Source of the DNA: Methylococcales bacterium
Lineage (GTDB): Bacteria > Pseudomonadota > Gammaproteobacteria > Methylococcales > Methylomonadaceae
Assembly (NCBI GenBank): GCA_026398895.1
Contig: JAPLRZ010000036.1
Span: 53,225 to 117,224, forward strand
Reading direction: 5' to 3'
DNA: 64,000 nucleotides
The stretch's first letter is position 1; each line of letters begins with the position of its first letter. The notes below the pieces were generated by a model, which was not told the DNA's origin, did no database searches, and saw nothing but the letters and a program-made list of their open reading frames with translations. Position numbers and translations under genes: made by a program. Shown here piece after piece: positions 42,410 to 51,429 of this stretch.

Positions 42410-43657
42410 TTACGGTAACAAGTGTTCGCCTGTCCAAAGTTGTTCGATAGTTTCTCTGGCGCGAATTAAATGAATATCTTCGCCATCAACCATCACTTCG
42501 GCAACACGCGGTCTGGAATTGTAATTGGAACTCATGCTAAAACCATAAGCACCTGCGGAACGTATCGCTAATAAATCGCCTTGATCCAATTGTAGAACGC
42601 GATCTTTGCCCAAAAAATCGCCTGTTTCACACACGGGACCAACTATATCCCAGTGTTGTGCCGAGGCGGTACTTTGTAGATTAACAGGAATAATGTCTTG
42701 CCACGCGCTGTATAAAGACGGGCGCACTAAGTCGTTCATTGCTGCATCAACAATGGCAAAATTTTTGTGAGTAGTCGGTTTTAGATATTCGACTTGGGTC
42801 ACTAAAATACCTGCATTGCCGACAATAGCACGACCAGGTTCTAATAAAATTTTAAATTTATTTTTTCCTAGCCGTGCCAATATCGCTTGAATATAATCGG
42901 CAGGTTCGGGCGGTTGTTCGTCTTTGTAGCGAATACCGACACCACCACCTAAATCTAAATGCTGTAACTCAATACCTTCTGCTTTAAGAATGTCAACTAA
43001 CGCTAGAATTTTGTCCAATGCGTCTAAAAATGGGCGAGTTTCGGTGAGTTGTGAGCCAATATGACAATCGATACCGATGACCTTGATATGTGGCATGGCG
43101 GCAGCACGACGGTATTCGACTAGAGCTAGTTCTATATCAATACCAAATTTATTTTCTTTTAACCCCGTCGCAATATAAGGGTGAGTTTTGGCATCCACAT
43201 CTGGATTGACCCGAAATGACACAGGCGCGATGATGCCTAGTTGTTCAGCAAGCGCGTTAATACGGTCAAGTTCACTACTCACTTCAATATTAAAACAGGC
43301 GATGCCAATTTTTAAGGCAGCTAAAATTTCATCTTCGCGTTTACCAACCCCTGAAAAGACGATTTTTTTCGCATCACCACCCGCAGCAATCACTCGTTGC
43401 AGTTCGCCTAACGAGACTATATCAAAACCTGAACCTAAACGCGCCAACACATTCAACAAACCAATATTGGAATTGGCTTTGACCGCATAACAAATTAAGT
43501 GTGCTTGTTCACCAAACGCTGAATCGAAAGCCGTCCAATGTCTTTCCAATGTCGCTCTGGAATAGATATAGCAAGGGCTACCGTATCTATAAATAATATC
43601 GGCTATCGCTACCTCTTCGGCAAATAGTTCATGGTGTCGATAATTAAAATAATCCAT
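42410..43657 (-). CDS. lysA: Diaminopimelate decarboxylase
   Basis: This PLP enzyme makes L-lysine from meso-diaminopimelate. The 415-residue alanine-racemase-fold protein has the PLP Lys in LICYAVKANSN, HIGSQLTE, the glycine loop LDLGGGVGIRY, EPGRAIVGNAG and the catalytic Cys in VGPVCETGDFLG. It follows the lptM-like gene by 2 bp, as in many gammaproteobacteria. Confidence 0.95.
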   Translation of the reverse strand: MDYFNYRHHELFAEEVAIADIIYRYGSPCYIYSRATLERHWTAFDSAFGEQAHLICYAVKANSNIGLLNVLARLGSGFDIVSLGELQRVIAAGGDAKKIVFSGVGKREDEILAALKIGIACFNIEVSSELDRINALAEQLGIIAPVSFRVNPDVDAKTHPYIATGLKENKFGIDIELALVEYRRAAAMPHIKVIGIDCHIGSQLTETRPFLDALDKILALVDILKAEGIELQHLDLGGGVGIRYKDEQPPEPADYIQAILARLGKNKFKILLEPGRAIVGNAGILVTQVEYLKPTTHKNFAIVDAAMNDLVRPSLYSAWQDIIPVNLQSTASAQHWDIVGPVCETGDFLGKDRVLQLDQGDLLAIRSAGAYGFSMSSNYNSRPRVAEVMVDGEDIHLIRARETIEQLWTGEHLLP

Positions 43658-43659
43658 AG

Positions 43660-43839
43660 TTATTTAGTTTTTTTAGGTTCGGATGGAGAGTTAGTGGGTG
43701 TTTTTTGCTCTGTTTCTGGTTCTGGTTTGGCTTTTGGTACATAAATAGGCGCGGGACCGTTTGGTAAATATAAAGGGCCTAGTTGTCCGCAGCCAGTTAA
43801 AACAGTGAGTAATGGTAAAAATAATAAATAATTTTTCAT
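43660..43839 (-). CDS. lptM: LptM-like small lipoprotein
   Basis: The 59-residue lipoprotein has the lipobox LTVLTGC, then the conserved GQLGPLYLP and a Pro/Lys/Glu-rich tail. The motif and position just upstream of lysA identify YifL/LptM, which assists oxidative maturation of the LPS translocon LptD. The ATG at 43839 places the signal peptide correctly; an upstream in-frame start at 43881 does not. Confidence 0.85.
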   Translation of the reverse strand: MKNYLLFLPLLTVLTGCGQLGPLYLPNGPAPIYVPKAKPEPETEQKTPTNSPSEPKKTK

Positions 43840-43937
43840 AGTGTAATGGGAAAATAAACAACTGAAAATTAATGCAGACAATGTTTTTTGTTGGTAACGG
43901 TTTAAATTGTAGCGAATAGGTGCGAATAAATTCGCAT

Positions 43938-44531
43938 CTATTTTTCGGTTTCAGTGACAATCACATCAATACCGTTTTGTTTTAAACGGGCATTAATGGT
44001 GTTGACGCTGGCTATCTGGGCAAAAGGTCCTAACTTGACGCGATAGCGTATGGTGTTCTCAACTTTGGCTTTTTGTATATTGGCTTCAATTCCCATAGCG
44101 GCTAATTTTGCCCGCATTTGTTCAGCTTCTTTAGAACCGTTGTAAGAACCTGCTTGCATCATGTATTGCGTGGCTTTTGCTTGCCCAACGCGCTCTTCGC
44201 GAGTACGGGTTTTAATTTCATACTCAGGCACAACTACTTCTTTTTCAGGCAAGATAGTATAAAAATCGAATTGGGGAGCTTTTACTTCAGGTTCTTTGGG
44301 GTTTATTATTTCCGCTTCAACGGGAGTCGTCATCGAAGGTACTTGGGCAACTGCTTTAGGATTACTGTTTTTAACTTTTACGCTGCTTACATAAACAACC
44401 AGAACCACTGCCGAAATAGAGAATGCGGTAATTAGCATCCATTTCCACACGCTCAAATTTCTCACAGGATCGAAATCCTGTGAATGTAGAGTGTTTTTAC
44501 CGCGTATTCGGTGTTTATAATCTTTTGCCAT
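43938..44531 (-). CDS. SPOR-domain inner-membrane protein (FtsN/DedD-like)
   Basis: This 197-residue cell-division-type protein has a cytoplasmic N terminus, one membrane segment (WMLITAFSISAVVLVVYVSSV, about 30-50), a periplasmic linker rich in Pro/Glu and a C-terminal SPOR domain (YMMQAGSYNGSKEAEQMRAKL ... VKLGPFAQIASVNTI) that binds denuded septal glycan. It follows argS by 1 bp, the usual gammaproteobacterial neighbour. Confidence 0.9.
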   Translation of the reverse strand: MAKDYKHRIRGKNTLHSQDFDPVRNLSVWKWMLITAFSISAVVLVVYVSSVKVKNSNPKAVAQVPSMTTPVEAEIINPKEPEVKAPQFDFYTILPEKEVVVPEYEIKTRTREERVGQAKATQYMMQAGSYNGSKEAEQMRAKLAAMGIEANIQKAKVENTIRYRVKLGPFAQIASVNTINARLKQNGIDVIVTETEK

Positions 44532-44532
44532 A

Positions 44533-46293
44533 TCACATAGATTCAGGGGTGTTAATAGCCAATAAAATCAAGCCGTTTGCCAACACCTGTTTGACGGCGC
44601 ACACTAAATTCAGTCGTGCGTCACGCAGTAATGCGTCCTCAACCAAAAACTGATGGGCGTTATAGTAGGTATGAAACTCATGCGCCACATCACGCAAATA
44701 GAGTATGAGTTGGTGCGGTTCATATTGTAAAGCTGCTTTCTGTAAGGCTTCTGGGTAGCGTGTCAATGTGCTTAATAGGGCGATTTCATGTTCCGCTGTC
44801 AACAGATTTAGATTATCCATGCCTGATTGTAAATTTCGTTGCCACCCTTTTTCATCCAATTGCCGTAATACGCTACACACTCTGGCATAAGCGTACTGCA
44901 CATAGAATACGGGATTTTCATTAGTTTTTGATACAGCGAGGCTTAAATCAAAATCCATGTGTTGTTCGGAGCGACGCATCGCATAAAAAAACCGTGCAGC
45001 ATCTTTGCCGACTTCGTTACGCAATTGTCTTAGAGTGACAAACTCGCCTGAACGCGTGGACATTGGAACTTTTACGCCGTTACGCCATAAAATAGCAAAC
45101 TGCACTAACAACACGGTTAACTTGGAATCGTCCGCGCCTAATGCTCGCATAGCTGCTCTAACGCGGGGAATATAACCGTGATGATCTGCACCCCAAATAT
45201 CGATGATTTGATCAAAACCCCGTTCCAGTTTGTGATGGTGATAGGCAATATCAGAGGCAAAATAAGTGTATTGTCCGTTTTCACGCACCACTACCCGATC
45301 TTTTTCATCGCCTAACTGACTAGACGCAAACCATGTTGCACCGTCTTTTTCATATAAATAATCACCTGCGCGTAAACGAGCCAAGGCTTTTTCTACTGAG
45401 CCATCATCCATGAGTTGTTGTTCAGAAAACCAGCACTGATAATTCACGCCAAACTCGCTTAAATCGGCTTTAATATCTTGTAAAATGCCTTGTAAACCGA
45501 CTTGAAACACGGCGCGGTAGTGTTCCAAACCTAGCAAGGTTTTTGCCCGCTCAATCAGCGCGTCAATGTACACATCTTTATCTCCGCCTTGGGGTTCATC
45601 GGCGGGTATGTTTTCCAGCACGGTGGCGATAGGCTGATGATATTGATTAGCGGAGTTTTTATGAATGGTCCACGCAATTTCACGGACATAATCGCCGCGA
45701 TAGCCATTGCTGGGGAATGGAAATACTTCACCGCATTCTTCTAAATAGCGCAACCAAACGCTAGTCGCCAAAATATCCATTTGCCGACCTGCATCATTGA
45801 CATAATATTCACGCTCTACCTCAAAGCCGACCGCTTGCAATAAATCCGCAACCACTGAACCGTAAGCCGCGCCACGTCCATGTCCAACGTGTAAAGGACC
45901 TGTCGGATTAGCCGAAACAAATTCAACTTGTACTTTTTTACCCGCGCCGATGGCGCTTAAACCAAACTCACGACCTAGCTCATGAATGGTTTGAATAATC
46001 GCATATTGCACATTGGGATTAATAAAAAAATTGATAAATCCAGGTCCAGCCAATTCAACTTTAATGACAGCGTCGTGAACGGGTAAGACAGCAAGAATTT
46101 TTTCAGCGAGTTGACGCGGATTGGTTTTAGCTACTTTTGCTAAAATAAGTGCCACATTAGTGGCAAAATCACCATGTTCTGGGTCACGGCATCGCTCAAT
46201 CGTTATCGTTGGCAAGGTGTTTGTTTCGAGAACGCCACTGGTTTTGAGCGATTCAACGGCTTGTACAATAAGAGCCTCTATCGTTTGTTTCAT
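44533..46293 (-). CDS. argS: Arginyl-tRNA synthetase
   Basis: This class I synthetase charges tRNA-Arg. The 586-residue protein has the N-terminal Add-1 domain, [18 protein letters not shown] (HIGH motif), [11 protein letters not shown] in the KMSKS position (the non-canonical form common in ArgRS), and a C-terminal DALR anticodon-binding domain ([11 protein letters not shown]...). Full length. Confidence 0.96.
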   Translation of the reverse strand: MKQTIEALIVQAVESLKTSGVLETNTLPTITIERCRDPEHGDFATNVALILAKVAKTNPRQLAEKILAVLPVHDAVIKVELAGPGFINFFINPNVQYAIIQTIHELGREFGLSAIGAGKKVQVEFVSANPTGPLHVGHGRGAAYGSVVADLLQAVGFEVEREYYVNDAGRQMDILATSVWLRYLEECGEVFPFPSNGYRGDYVREIAWTIHKNSANQYHQPIATVLENIPADEPQGGDKDVYIDALIERAKTLLGLEHYRAVFQVGLQGILQDIKADLSEFGVNYQCWFSEQQLMDDGSVEKALARLRAGDYLYEKDGATWFASSQLGDEKDRVVVRENGQYTYFASDIAYHHHKLERGFDQIIDIWGADHHGYIPRVRAAMRALGADDSKLTVLLVQFAILWRNGVKVPMSTRSGEFVTLRQLRNEVGKDAARFFYAMRRSEQHMDFDLSLAVSKTNENPVFYVQYAYARVCSVLRQLDEKGWQRNLQSGMDNLNLLTAEHEIALLSTLTRYPEALQKAALQYEPHQLILYLRDVAHEFHTYYNAHQFLVEDALLRDARLNLVCAVKQVLANGLILLAINTPESM

Positions 46294-46464
46294 TGCTACA
46301 CTGTGTTAGTTAAAAAATCAATTACATAGTGGCGCATTATCCATGAAATACAGGTTTTTATCCATTCAATCAACACTAGCTGTTGTGTGCTTGCCCAATA
46401 CGATTGTCTATGCTGATTTTATCAAGTAGCCTGACAAGTAAATAAAGTCAGCCTTAAGTCTGAA

Positions 46465-48147
46465 TTACGCCATTATGTCTTGAAATATTATAGGTGATTT
46501 AAACAGCCCTACTGTCATTGCCCACATATCATCAAGTATAGGTTGGTTAGTGATACGCGGGGTAGTTTGATTGCTATTAAGCTTCAAAGATAATAATGGG
46601 CTGGCAAATCTGGGTAGCTTATTTGATAGTGATGACAGCACTGAAGAGAACGATGTTTTTTGGTTATCGTCAACCCACGCCTTTTTTTGCAAAGGTGCGA
46701 TGGTCATTGATACACTAGGTTCTGTTAAAAATCTTTCCACATGACTAAGGTGTTGGTGTAGCTGATGGGCATTGTTTGCAGGTAGCAATAGGGTAAAAGG
46801 ACCATCTGTTTCTAGGGTAGGTTTAAGATAGCCAGGGTTAAGTTGAATGAACTGTTCGTAACTTAAATCAGCCAACTCAGCAATGGTGGAAAGATTTTTA
46901 TTCGATAAATAATCAATATCGAACGGACGTTCCACTTTGACTTTGACAAAATAGGGTTCGTTTTTAATCGAAGGTAGTTTTAATCCATAGCTCTGGGGAT
47001 CCGCAAAAATACTTGATAATGCTAAAAAGCGCGGAACATAGTCTTGCGTTTCTTCGGGTAAAGACAATGACCAGTAATCAGTTGGTAAGCCGTTAGCACG
47101 ATTGCGGCTGATGGCATCATCCACTCTCCCTAAACCACAGTTATAGGCTGCTAACGCCAGTAACCAATCACCATTAAAATGCCGTTTTAGAAAGGATAAA
47201 TAACGGATAGCGGCTTGTGTAGAAGCATCAATATCGAGCCTAGCATCGTATTGTTCAGTTTGTGTTAAATCAAAATCAAGCCCTGTGCTGGGAATAAACT
47301 GCCAAAGCCCCGCTGCACTTTTGGGTGATTGTGCCGTGGGTTGATAAGCACTTTCAACGATGGGTAATAACGCAAGTTCAGCTGGCAAATGATTAGCATT
47401 GAGTCCACTGACAATATGATAAATATAAGGACGCGCCCGTTCTGCCACTTGTTGTAAATAACTAGGACGTTGAGAATACCACGCTATTTGCTTGCCAATT
47501 CGTTCATTAATTATTGTTAGTCTGGGATTGAGCTGTTGATTTTCGCTGTTATCTTTTTCCTGTGGCGATTGCGTTATTTTTAAGCCTGTATCTATCGGTG
47601 CAGTAGCGATGAGCGGCACACGCTTATTGACAGCGTCTGTTGCCACTTTAGCCTCTAGCTTATCTGTCTGACGATGAAATTCAATACGCGTACGAATACG
47701 AGCCTGTACAGCAGATGACTCTGGCTGACTATTATTATTGACGTAATCAACAATTTGTTTTTGTACTGCATTTGTTGCCAGACGTGATTTAGTTTTATTT
47801 TTGTCGTCTGACCGCGTAACCATAGTAAGGCGAGTGCGGTTTAAATCACCATAATTCGATGTCGGTAATAAAGTGGTTTTTATAATCACATTTTTTTGAG
47901 CGATACCCTGCTTTAATGGCAAGTTTTGTGAAGATAAGTCGGCAGACGGCTCGGTACCAAATCTTGGGATTTGCATTCCAAAGCGAATGCGATCCCAGAC
48001 ACTACCTATGGGATGCAATATATTTTTTTGCCCATGTTTTTTCATCTTGGCAGTCGCCAAAGACTCAATCGGGTGTACCAACAAAGAGGCGGCAATAAAA
48101 AACTTTAACATTAATAGCAATAGTCGCACGATATACCTTCTATTCAT
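46465..48147 (-). CDS. MltD-type membrane-bound lytic transglycosylase
   Basis: The protein of about 560 residues has an N-terminal membrane segment (YIVRLLLLMLKFFIAASLLV). A long variable linker and an SLT domain follow, with catalytic Glu in LALLPIVESAY and then SAAGLWQFIPSTGL and LAAYNCGLGRVDDAI. One LysM-like segment comes next (NLSTIAELADLSYEQFIQLNPGYL). It cleaves peptidoglycan by a non-hydrolytic mechanism. The ATG at 48147 is preferred to a TTG at 48150. It lacks the double LysM of E. coli MltD. Confidence 0.87.
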   Translation of the reverse strand: MNRRYIVRLLLLMLKFFIAASLLVHPIESLATAKMKKHGQKNILHPIGSVWDRIRFGMQIPRFGTEPSADLSSQNLPLKQGIAQKNVIIKTTLLPTSNYGDLNRTRLTMVTRSDDKNKTKSRLATNAVQKQIVDYVNNNSQPESSAVQARIRTRIEFHRQTDKLEAKVATDAVNKRVPLIATAPIDTGLKITQSPQEKDNSENQQLNPRLTIINERIGKQIAWYSQRPSYLQQVAERARPYIYHIVSGLNANHLPAELALLPIVESAYQPTAQSPKSAAGLWQFIPSTGLDFDLTQTEQYDARLDIDASTQAAIRYLSFLKRHFNGDWLLALAAYNCGLGRVDDAISRNRANGLPTDYWSLSLPEETQDYVPRFLALSSIFADPQSYGLKLPSIKNEPYFVKVKVERPFDIDYLSNKNLSTIAELADLSYEQFIQLNPGYLKPTLETDGPFTLLLPANNAHQLHQHLSHVERFLTEPSVSMTIAPLQKKAWVDDNQKTSFSSVLSSLSNKLPRFASPLLSLKLNSNQTTPRITNQPILDDMWAMTVGLFKSPIIFQDIMA

Positions 48148-48150
48148 CAA

Positions 48151-48715
48151 TTCTCGGTATTTTTATACCAAGTAAGAAGAGAGTGATACGATTTCATGTT
48201 GTGCAACCCTGCCCGTCACGATAAATCTGTTAATTTAAGATTTATCCTCGGACTCAAATGAGACCAAACCACTCGTCAAAATAACGCTGATTCAACCTCA
48301 AATTATCCCAGATAATCAAAGATATTCAGCAATTAAGATATTTAGCGGGTGACTAATTTGCCAAGTTGTCAGCCGCCTAAAGTTTATACTTTAACCGCTT
48401 TAGTCAATTTTTTGTAGAAAAAAATTTAATCTATGCAAGTAATAACATCACATTCCAACTATTTATTGGCTAGGTTTTAACAGGCTAATCTTGGCAGTTT
48501 TTGTTTACAGTCCTTAATATTAGCCATTTGTGAATGACAATATCTGATTTTTTTATCTATTTATTCTACTAAAAAGGCTGTCATAAAATCTTAAACAAAA
48601 CGTCATTATTTTGTCATACAAGCACTCTAACCTCTGCATGAGACACAACAAAACTAAAACTACGGAAAAATAGTCGCGGTCGATATTTTTCCATCGCTCA
48701 ACTGAGGATAAAAAA
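48151..48715. other. Long control region upstream of the PAP2 gene
   Basis: This A/T-rich gap of about 565 bp between divergent genes has no credible gene and none of the repeats seen elsewhere. Its notable content is the PhoB-like site at 48578-48617. A hairpin GATAAATC / GATTTATC lies near 48221-48248. Confidence 0.55.
48578..48617 (+). promoter_or_regulatory. PhoB-box-like site upstream of PAP2/glycosyltransferase genes
   Basis: GTCAT half-sites begin at 48580 (within CTGTCAT), 48602 and 48613, at offsets of 22 and 11 bp, an exact 11-bp phase. The last pair, ACGTCATTATTTTGTCAT, fits the 18-bp Pho box layout (two half-sites with a 4-bp A/T spacer) with two mismatches. CTCTAA near 48625 is a possible -10. 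Confidence 0.55.
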
Positions 48716-49255
48716 ATGAAATTGCTTTATTCGATTCACAAATACGATGTATCCCTGTTTACTTGGTTGTTAAACGTCAGAATAAATGCACTATTGACCA
48801 AAGTAGCTCGCAACGTTTCTAAAACAGCCGATGGACCATTATATGTGCTTTTAGCAGTAGTAATATGGAAGTATCAAAGTTTTGACAGTCCTTTTTTACA
48901 GGCTATTTTGCTGGCTTTTTTAATCGAACGTCCTGTGTATTTTGTGTTAAAAAACAGTTTTAAACGTAATCGTCCCGCAGCGGCATTAGAAAATTTTGTT
49001 AGCGTGATTATTCCTTCTGACAAATTCAGTTTTCCATCGGGTCACACCTCGGCAGCTTTTATGATGGTGACTTTAATGAGTTATTTTGTTCAACCATTTG
49101 CCGATTTATCTTTAATACTGATATTGTATAGCTGGGCAATTTTAGTAGGGTTTTCACGCATTATCTTAGGTGTGCATTTTCCAACCGATACTCTAATGGG
49201 AGCGATTTTGGGAATTAGTGTAGCGTTATTTAGTTTAAAGGAATTGGGATTTTGA
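48716..49255 (+). CDS. PAP2-family membrane phosphatase
   Basis: The 179-residue protein has five or so membrane segments and the three acid-phosphatase motifs KNSFKRNRPAA, PSGHTSAAF and GFSRIILGVHFPTDTLMG, with catalytic His residues. It probably dephosphorylates phosphatidate or an isoprenyl diphosphate at the membrane. It overlaps the glycosyltransferase gene by 4 bp. The partner and the PhoB-like promoter suggest diacylglycerol supply for phosphorus-free glycolipids. Confidence 0.88.
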   Translation: MKLLYSIHKYDVSLFTWLLNVRINALLTKVARNVSKTADGPLYVLLAVVIWKYQSFDSPFLQAILLAFLIERPVYFVLKNSFKRNRPAAALENFVSVIIPSDKFSFPSGHTSAAFMMVTLMSYFVQPFADLSLILILYSWAILVGFSRIILGVHFPTDTLMGAILGISVALFSLKELGF

Positions 49256-50283
49256 AAATTTTTTATGGCGTACAAGGTACAGGTAACGGACATATCACTC
49301 GTGCAAGAGTGATGGCAAAAGCACTTTATGCCGCAGGTATAGAAGTCACCTTTCAATTTACTGGGCGACCTGCCGACAAGTATTTTGATATGGAGATTTT
49401 TAAAGACTATCAAACCAAGGCAGGGCTGACTTTTAGCATCGACAAAGGAAAAATAAATTTATGCAAAACTGTTTTTGCAGCTAATCCGATTCGATTCATT
49501 AAAGAAGTTAATTCCTTAGATTTGAGCGACTATGACTTAGTGATTACTGATTTTGAACCCATTACCGCGTGGGCTGCTAAAAAACAGAAAAAACCCACGC
49601 TGGGCATTGGTCATCAATATGCGTTTCAATACGACATCCCCAGACAAGGTAAAGATTTTGCTGCTGAACAAGTGATGAAATATTTTGCTCCTGCTGATAA
49701 AAGTATTGGTTTACATTGGCATCATTTTAATCAGCCTATTTTGCCGCCTGTCATTGAAACTAACGCCCCAACTCAGAAAATTGACAATAAAATTCTGGTT
49801 TATTTACCTTTTGAAGATTCACAGGATGTTATCGACTTACTGGCTCAATTTGTCGATTTTACCTTTCATGTTTATTCTCCAGAACCAGTTCCTTCTAAAT
49901 TTGACCATATCATTTGCTATCCGCTGTCACGCGAAGGTTTTCAGCAAAATCTATCCGATTGCGAGGGCATTATTAGTAATTCTGGTTTTGAGCTTGCCAG
50001 TGAGTCTGTACAATTAGGCAAAAAAATCCTCGCAAAACCTATTCATGGACAGATGGAACAACACGCCAATGCTGCCGCTTTAGAGCAATTAGGTTATGGT
50101 CAGGTTATGCAGGACTTAGACGCAAACATAATTGAACGCTGGCTACAGGACGCGAGTGCGGTGCGGGTCGCCTATCCAGACACAGCGAAAGTCATCGTTG
50201 ACTGGATACAAAATGGAATGCCAGAAATGACTCCAGAGTTTATTGCAGGGGTGTGGAACACTGCCAAGGTAGAACGAATTTAA
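49252..50283 (+). CDS. Glycosyltransferase (MJ1255/VC2487-like family)
   Basis: The 343-residue GT-B-type protein starts with FYGVQGTGNGHITRARVMAKAL (nucleotide-sugar N-domain loop). SNSGFELASESVQLGKKILAKP is in the C-terminal donor-binding region. The start is a TTG overlapping the PAP2 stop, with AAGGAA upstream. The acceptor is unknown; a membrane lipid is likely from the PAP2 partner. Co-translated with it. Confidence 0.82.
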   Translation: MKIFYGVQGTGNGHITRARVMAKALYAAGIEVTFQFTGRPADKYFDMEIFKDYQTKAGLTFSIDKGKINLCKTVFAANPIRFIKEVNSLDLSDYDLVITDFEPITAWAAKKQKKPTLGIGHQYAFQYDIPRQGKDFAAEQVMKYFAPADKSIGLHWHHFNQPILPPVIETNAPTQKIDNKILVYLPFEDSQDVIDLLAQFVDFTFHVYSPEPVPSKFDHIICYPLSREGFQQNLSDCEGIISNSGFELASESVQLGKKILAKPIHGQMEQHANAAALEQLGYGQVMQDLDANIIERWLQDASAVRVAYPDTAKVIVDWIQNGMPEMTPEFIAGVWNTAKVERI

Positions 50284-50314
50284 AACCTAGCTTTTGCCTA
50301 TTAAATATTAAAGC

Positions 50315-50348
50315 ATGACTGCCAGTCCTTTAAAGGACTGGCAGTCAT
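50315..50348. repeat. ACTGCCAGTCC palindrome, copy 3
   Basis: A perfect palindrome with arms ATGACTGCCAGTCCTTT sits between two convergent genes. Its last base lies in the stop codon of the minus-strand gene. Confidence 0.92.
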
Positions 50349-51289
50349 TAATATTGCTGTACTATCACCATTGCTTGTTGTTTTTGAAGGGGCTTGTTGC
50401 TGGTTTCTTGCGTTTGATCGATGTTTGTCAACGGTGGCTGAGTTTCTGCATCAGCAGGATTGATATATTTTTCACCATTGAATACATAGCTTACGTTTTT
50501 GGCTGTAATCACCTCGCCTCTCTCTGTGCTACTTTCGGTACCCGTACGCGTGACTAACAAATCAGGATAGTCGGGATTTTTTCCAGCAACCGTTGATATT
50601 TTCCCTTTGTAACTCCAGCAAGCCCCCAATCCTTCCAAGCCCGCTGATTCATCATCACAGTCGCCTGAATTGTCACCCCCTGTTTGTACATAACCAATAT
50701 CACGCCAAGTATTTTTTGAGAAGGCGAACAGCATTTTTCCTTCATCAACGTATCCTTGCCCACTGTAAGAACTATCAACCATCAATACCAGAACACTGGG
50801 AGATAATTGCATAATCTCAGTTGTGGTTTCAGGGACATCGCCCCATGAACCTGCTTCACCAAATTTCGTTTGTTTGGATATAATTTGCCATTGATCGGCA
50901 ATTTGTTTATAAGTAATCGCACCAACATCCACGCCTTGCGCGTGACTTTGATAGGGTTCACCCTCTTCATCAATGGATTGTGTTTTAAAGAAAATGACGT
51001 GAATATCATCAGCACCCTCTTTAAATGATTGCTCAAACCAAAAACTACTCAATGCTTCATCGCCTGTTTTTACTTCTCCGCTGGGATCGGTAACGCCAAA
51101 TAAATCTTTCATCGCCGTTTCGTGATCGGGTGTTTTAAGTTCATTCGGAGCGGCTACAACGGGTGTATTGGTAATCTTTTGCTCTGGGTTTTTGTATTGA
51201 ATGTAAAAAAAGGCAGCTACTCCAACAATCAACACGCTTGATAAAGCACCGATGATAATTGCCTGTTTTGATAATGGCTGACGATCCAT
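50348..51289 (-). CDS. Membrane-anchored protein of unknown function
   Basis: The 313-residue protein has one N-terminal membrane segment (AIIIGALSSVLIVGVAAFFYIQY) and an exported domain. The domain contains GDEALSSFWFEQSFKEGADDIHVIFFKTQ, a DSSYSGQGYVDEG stretch, and a Cys pair in GDCDDESAGLEGLGACW that may form a disulfide. The ATG at 51289 follows AGGGG; an upstream in-frame start at 51304 is less likely. No family recognised. Confidence 0.75.
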   Translation of the reverse strand: MDRQPLSKQAIIIGALSSVLIVGVAAFFYIQYKNPEQKITNTPVVAAPNELKTPDHETAMKDLFGVTDPSGEVKTGDEALSSFWFEQSFKEGADDIHVIFFKTQSIDEEGEPYQSHAQGVDVGAITYKQIADQWQIISKQTKFGEAGSWGDVPETTTEIMQLSPSVLVLMVDSSYSGQGYVDEGKMLFAFSKNTWRDIGYVQTGGDNSGDCDDESAGLEGLGACWSYKGKISTVAGKNPDYPDLLVTRTGTESSTERGEVITAKNVSYVFNGEKYINPADAETQPPLTNIDQTQETSNKPLQKQQAMVIVQQY

Positions 51290-51331
51290 TTTTTCCCCTC
51301 TCATAATAGTGTGTTGGTAATGACGCGATAT

Positions 51332-51402
51332 AGCGGGTAGTGGGTCAAACCTGTTATAGCGATATTAACGACTGCCAGTCCTTTAAAGGACTGGCAGTCA
51401 TT
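51332..51402. repeat. Half MITE-like element with ACTGCCAGTCC palindrome, copy 4
   Basis: GGGTAGTGGGTCAAACCTGT is followed by TATAGCGATATTAA and the palindrome at 51370-51399. The right terminal repeat is missing, so this looks like a truncated version of the elements at 54526 and 56536. Confidence 0.8.
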
Positions 51403-51429
51403 GCCAAACTAGGGTTAAATAATATCTCA

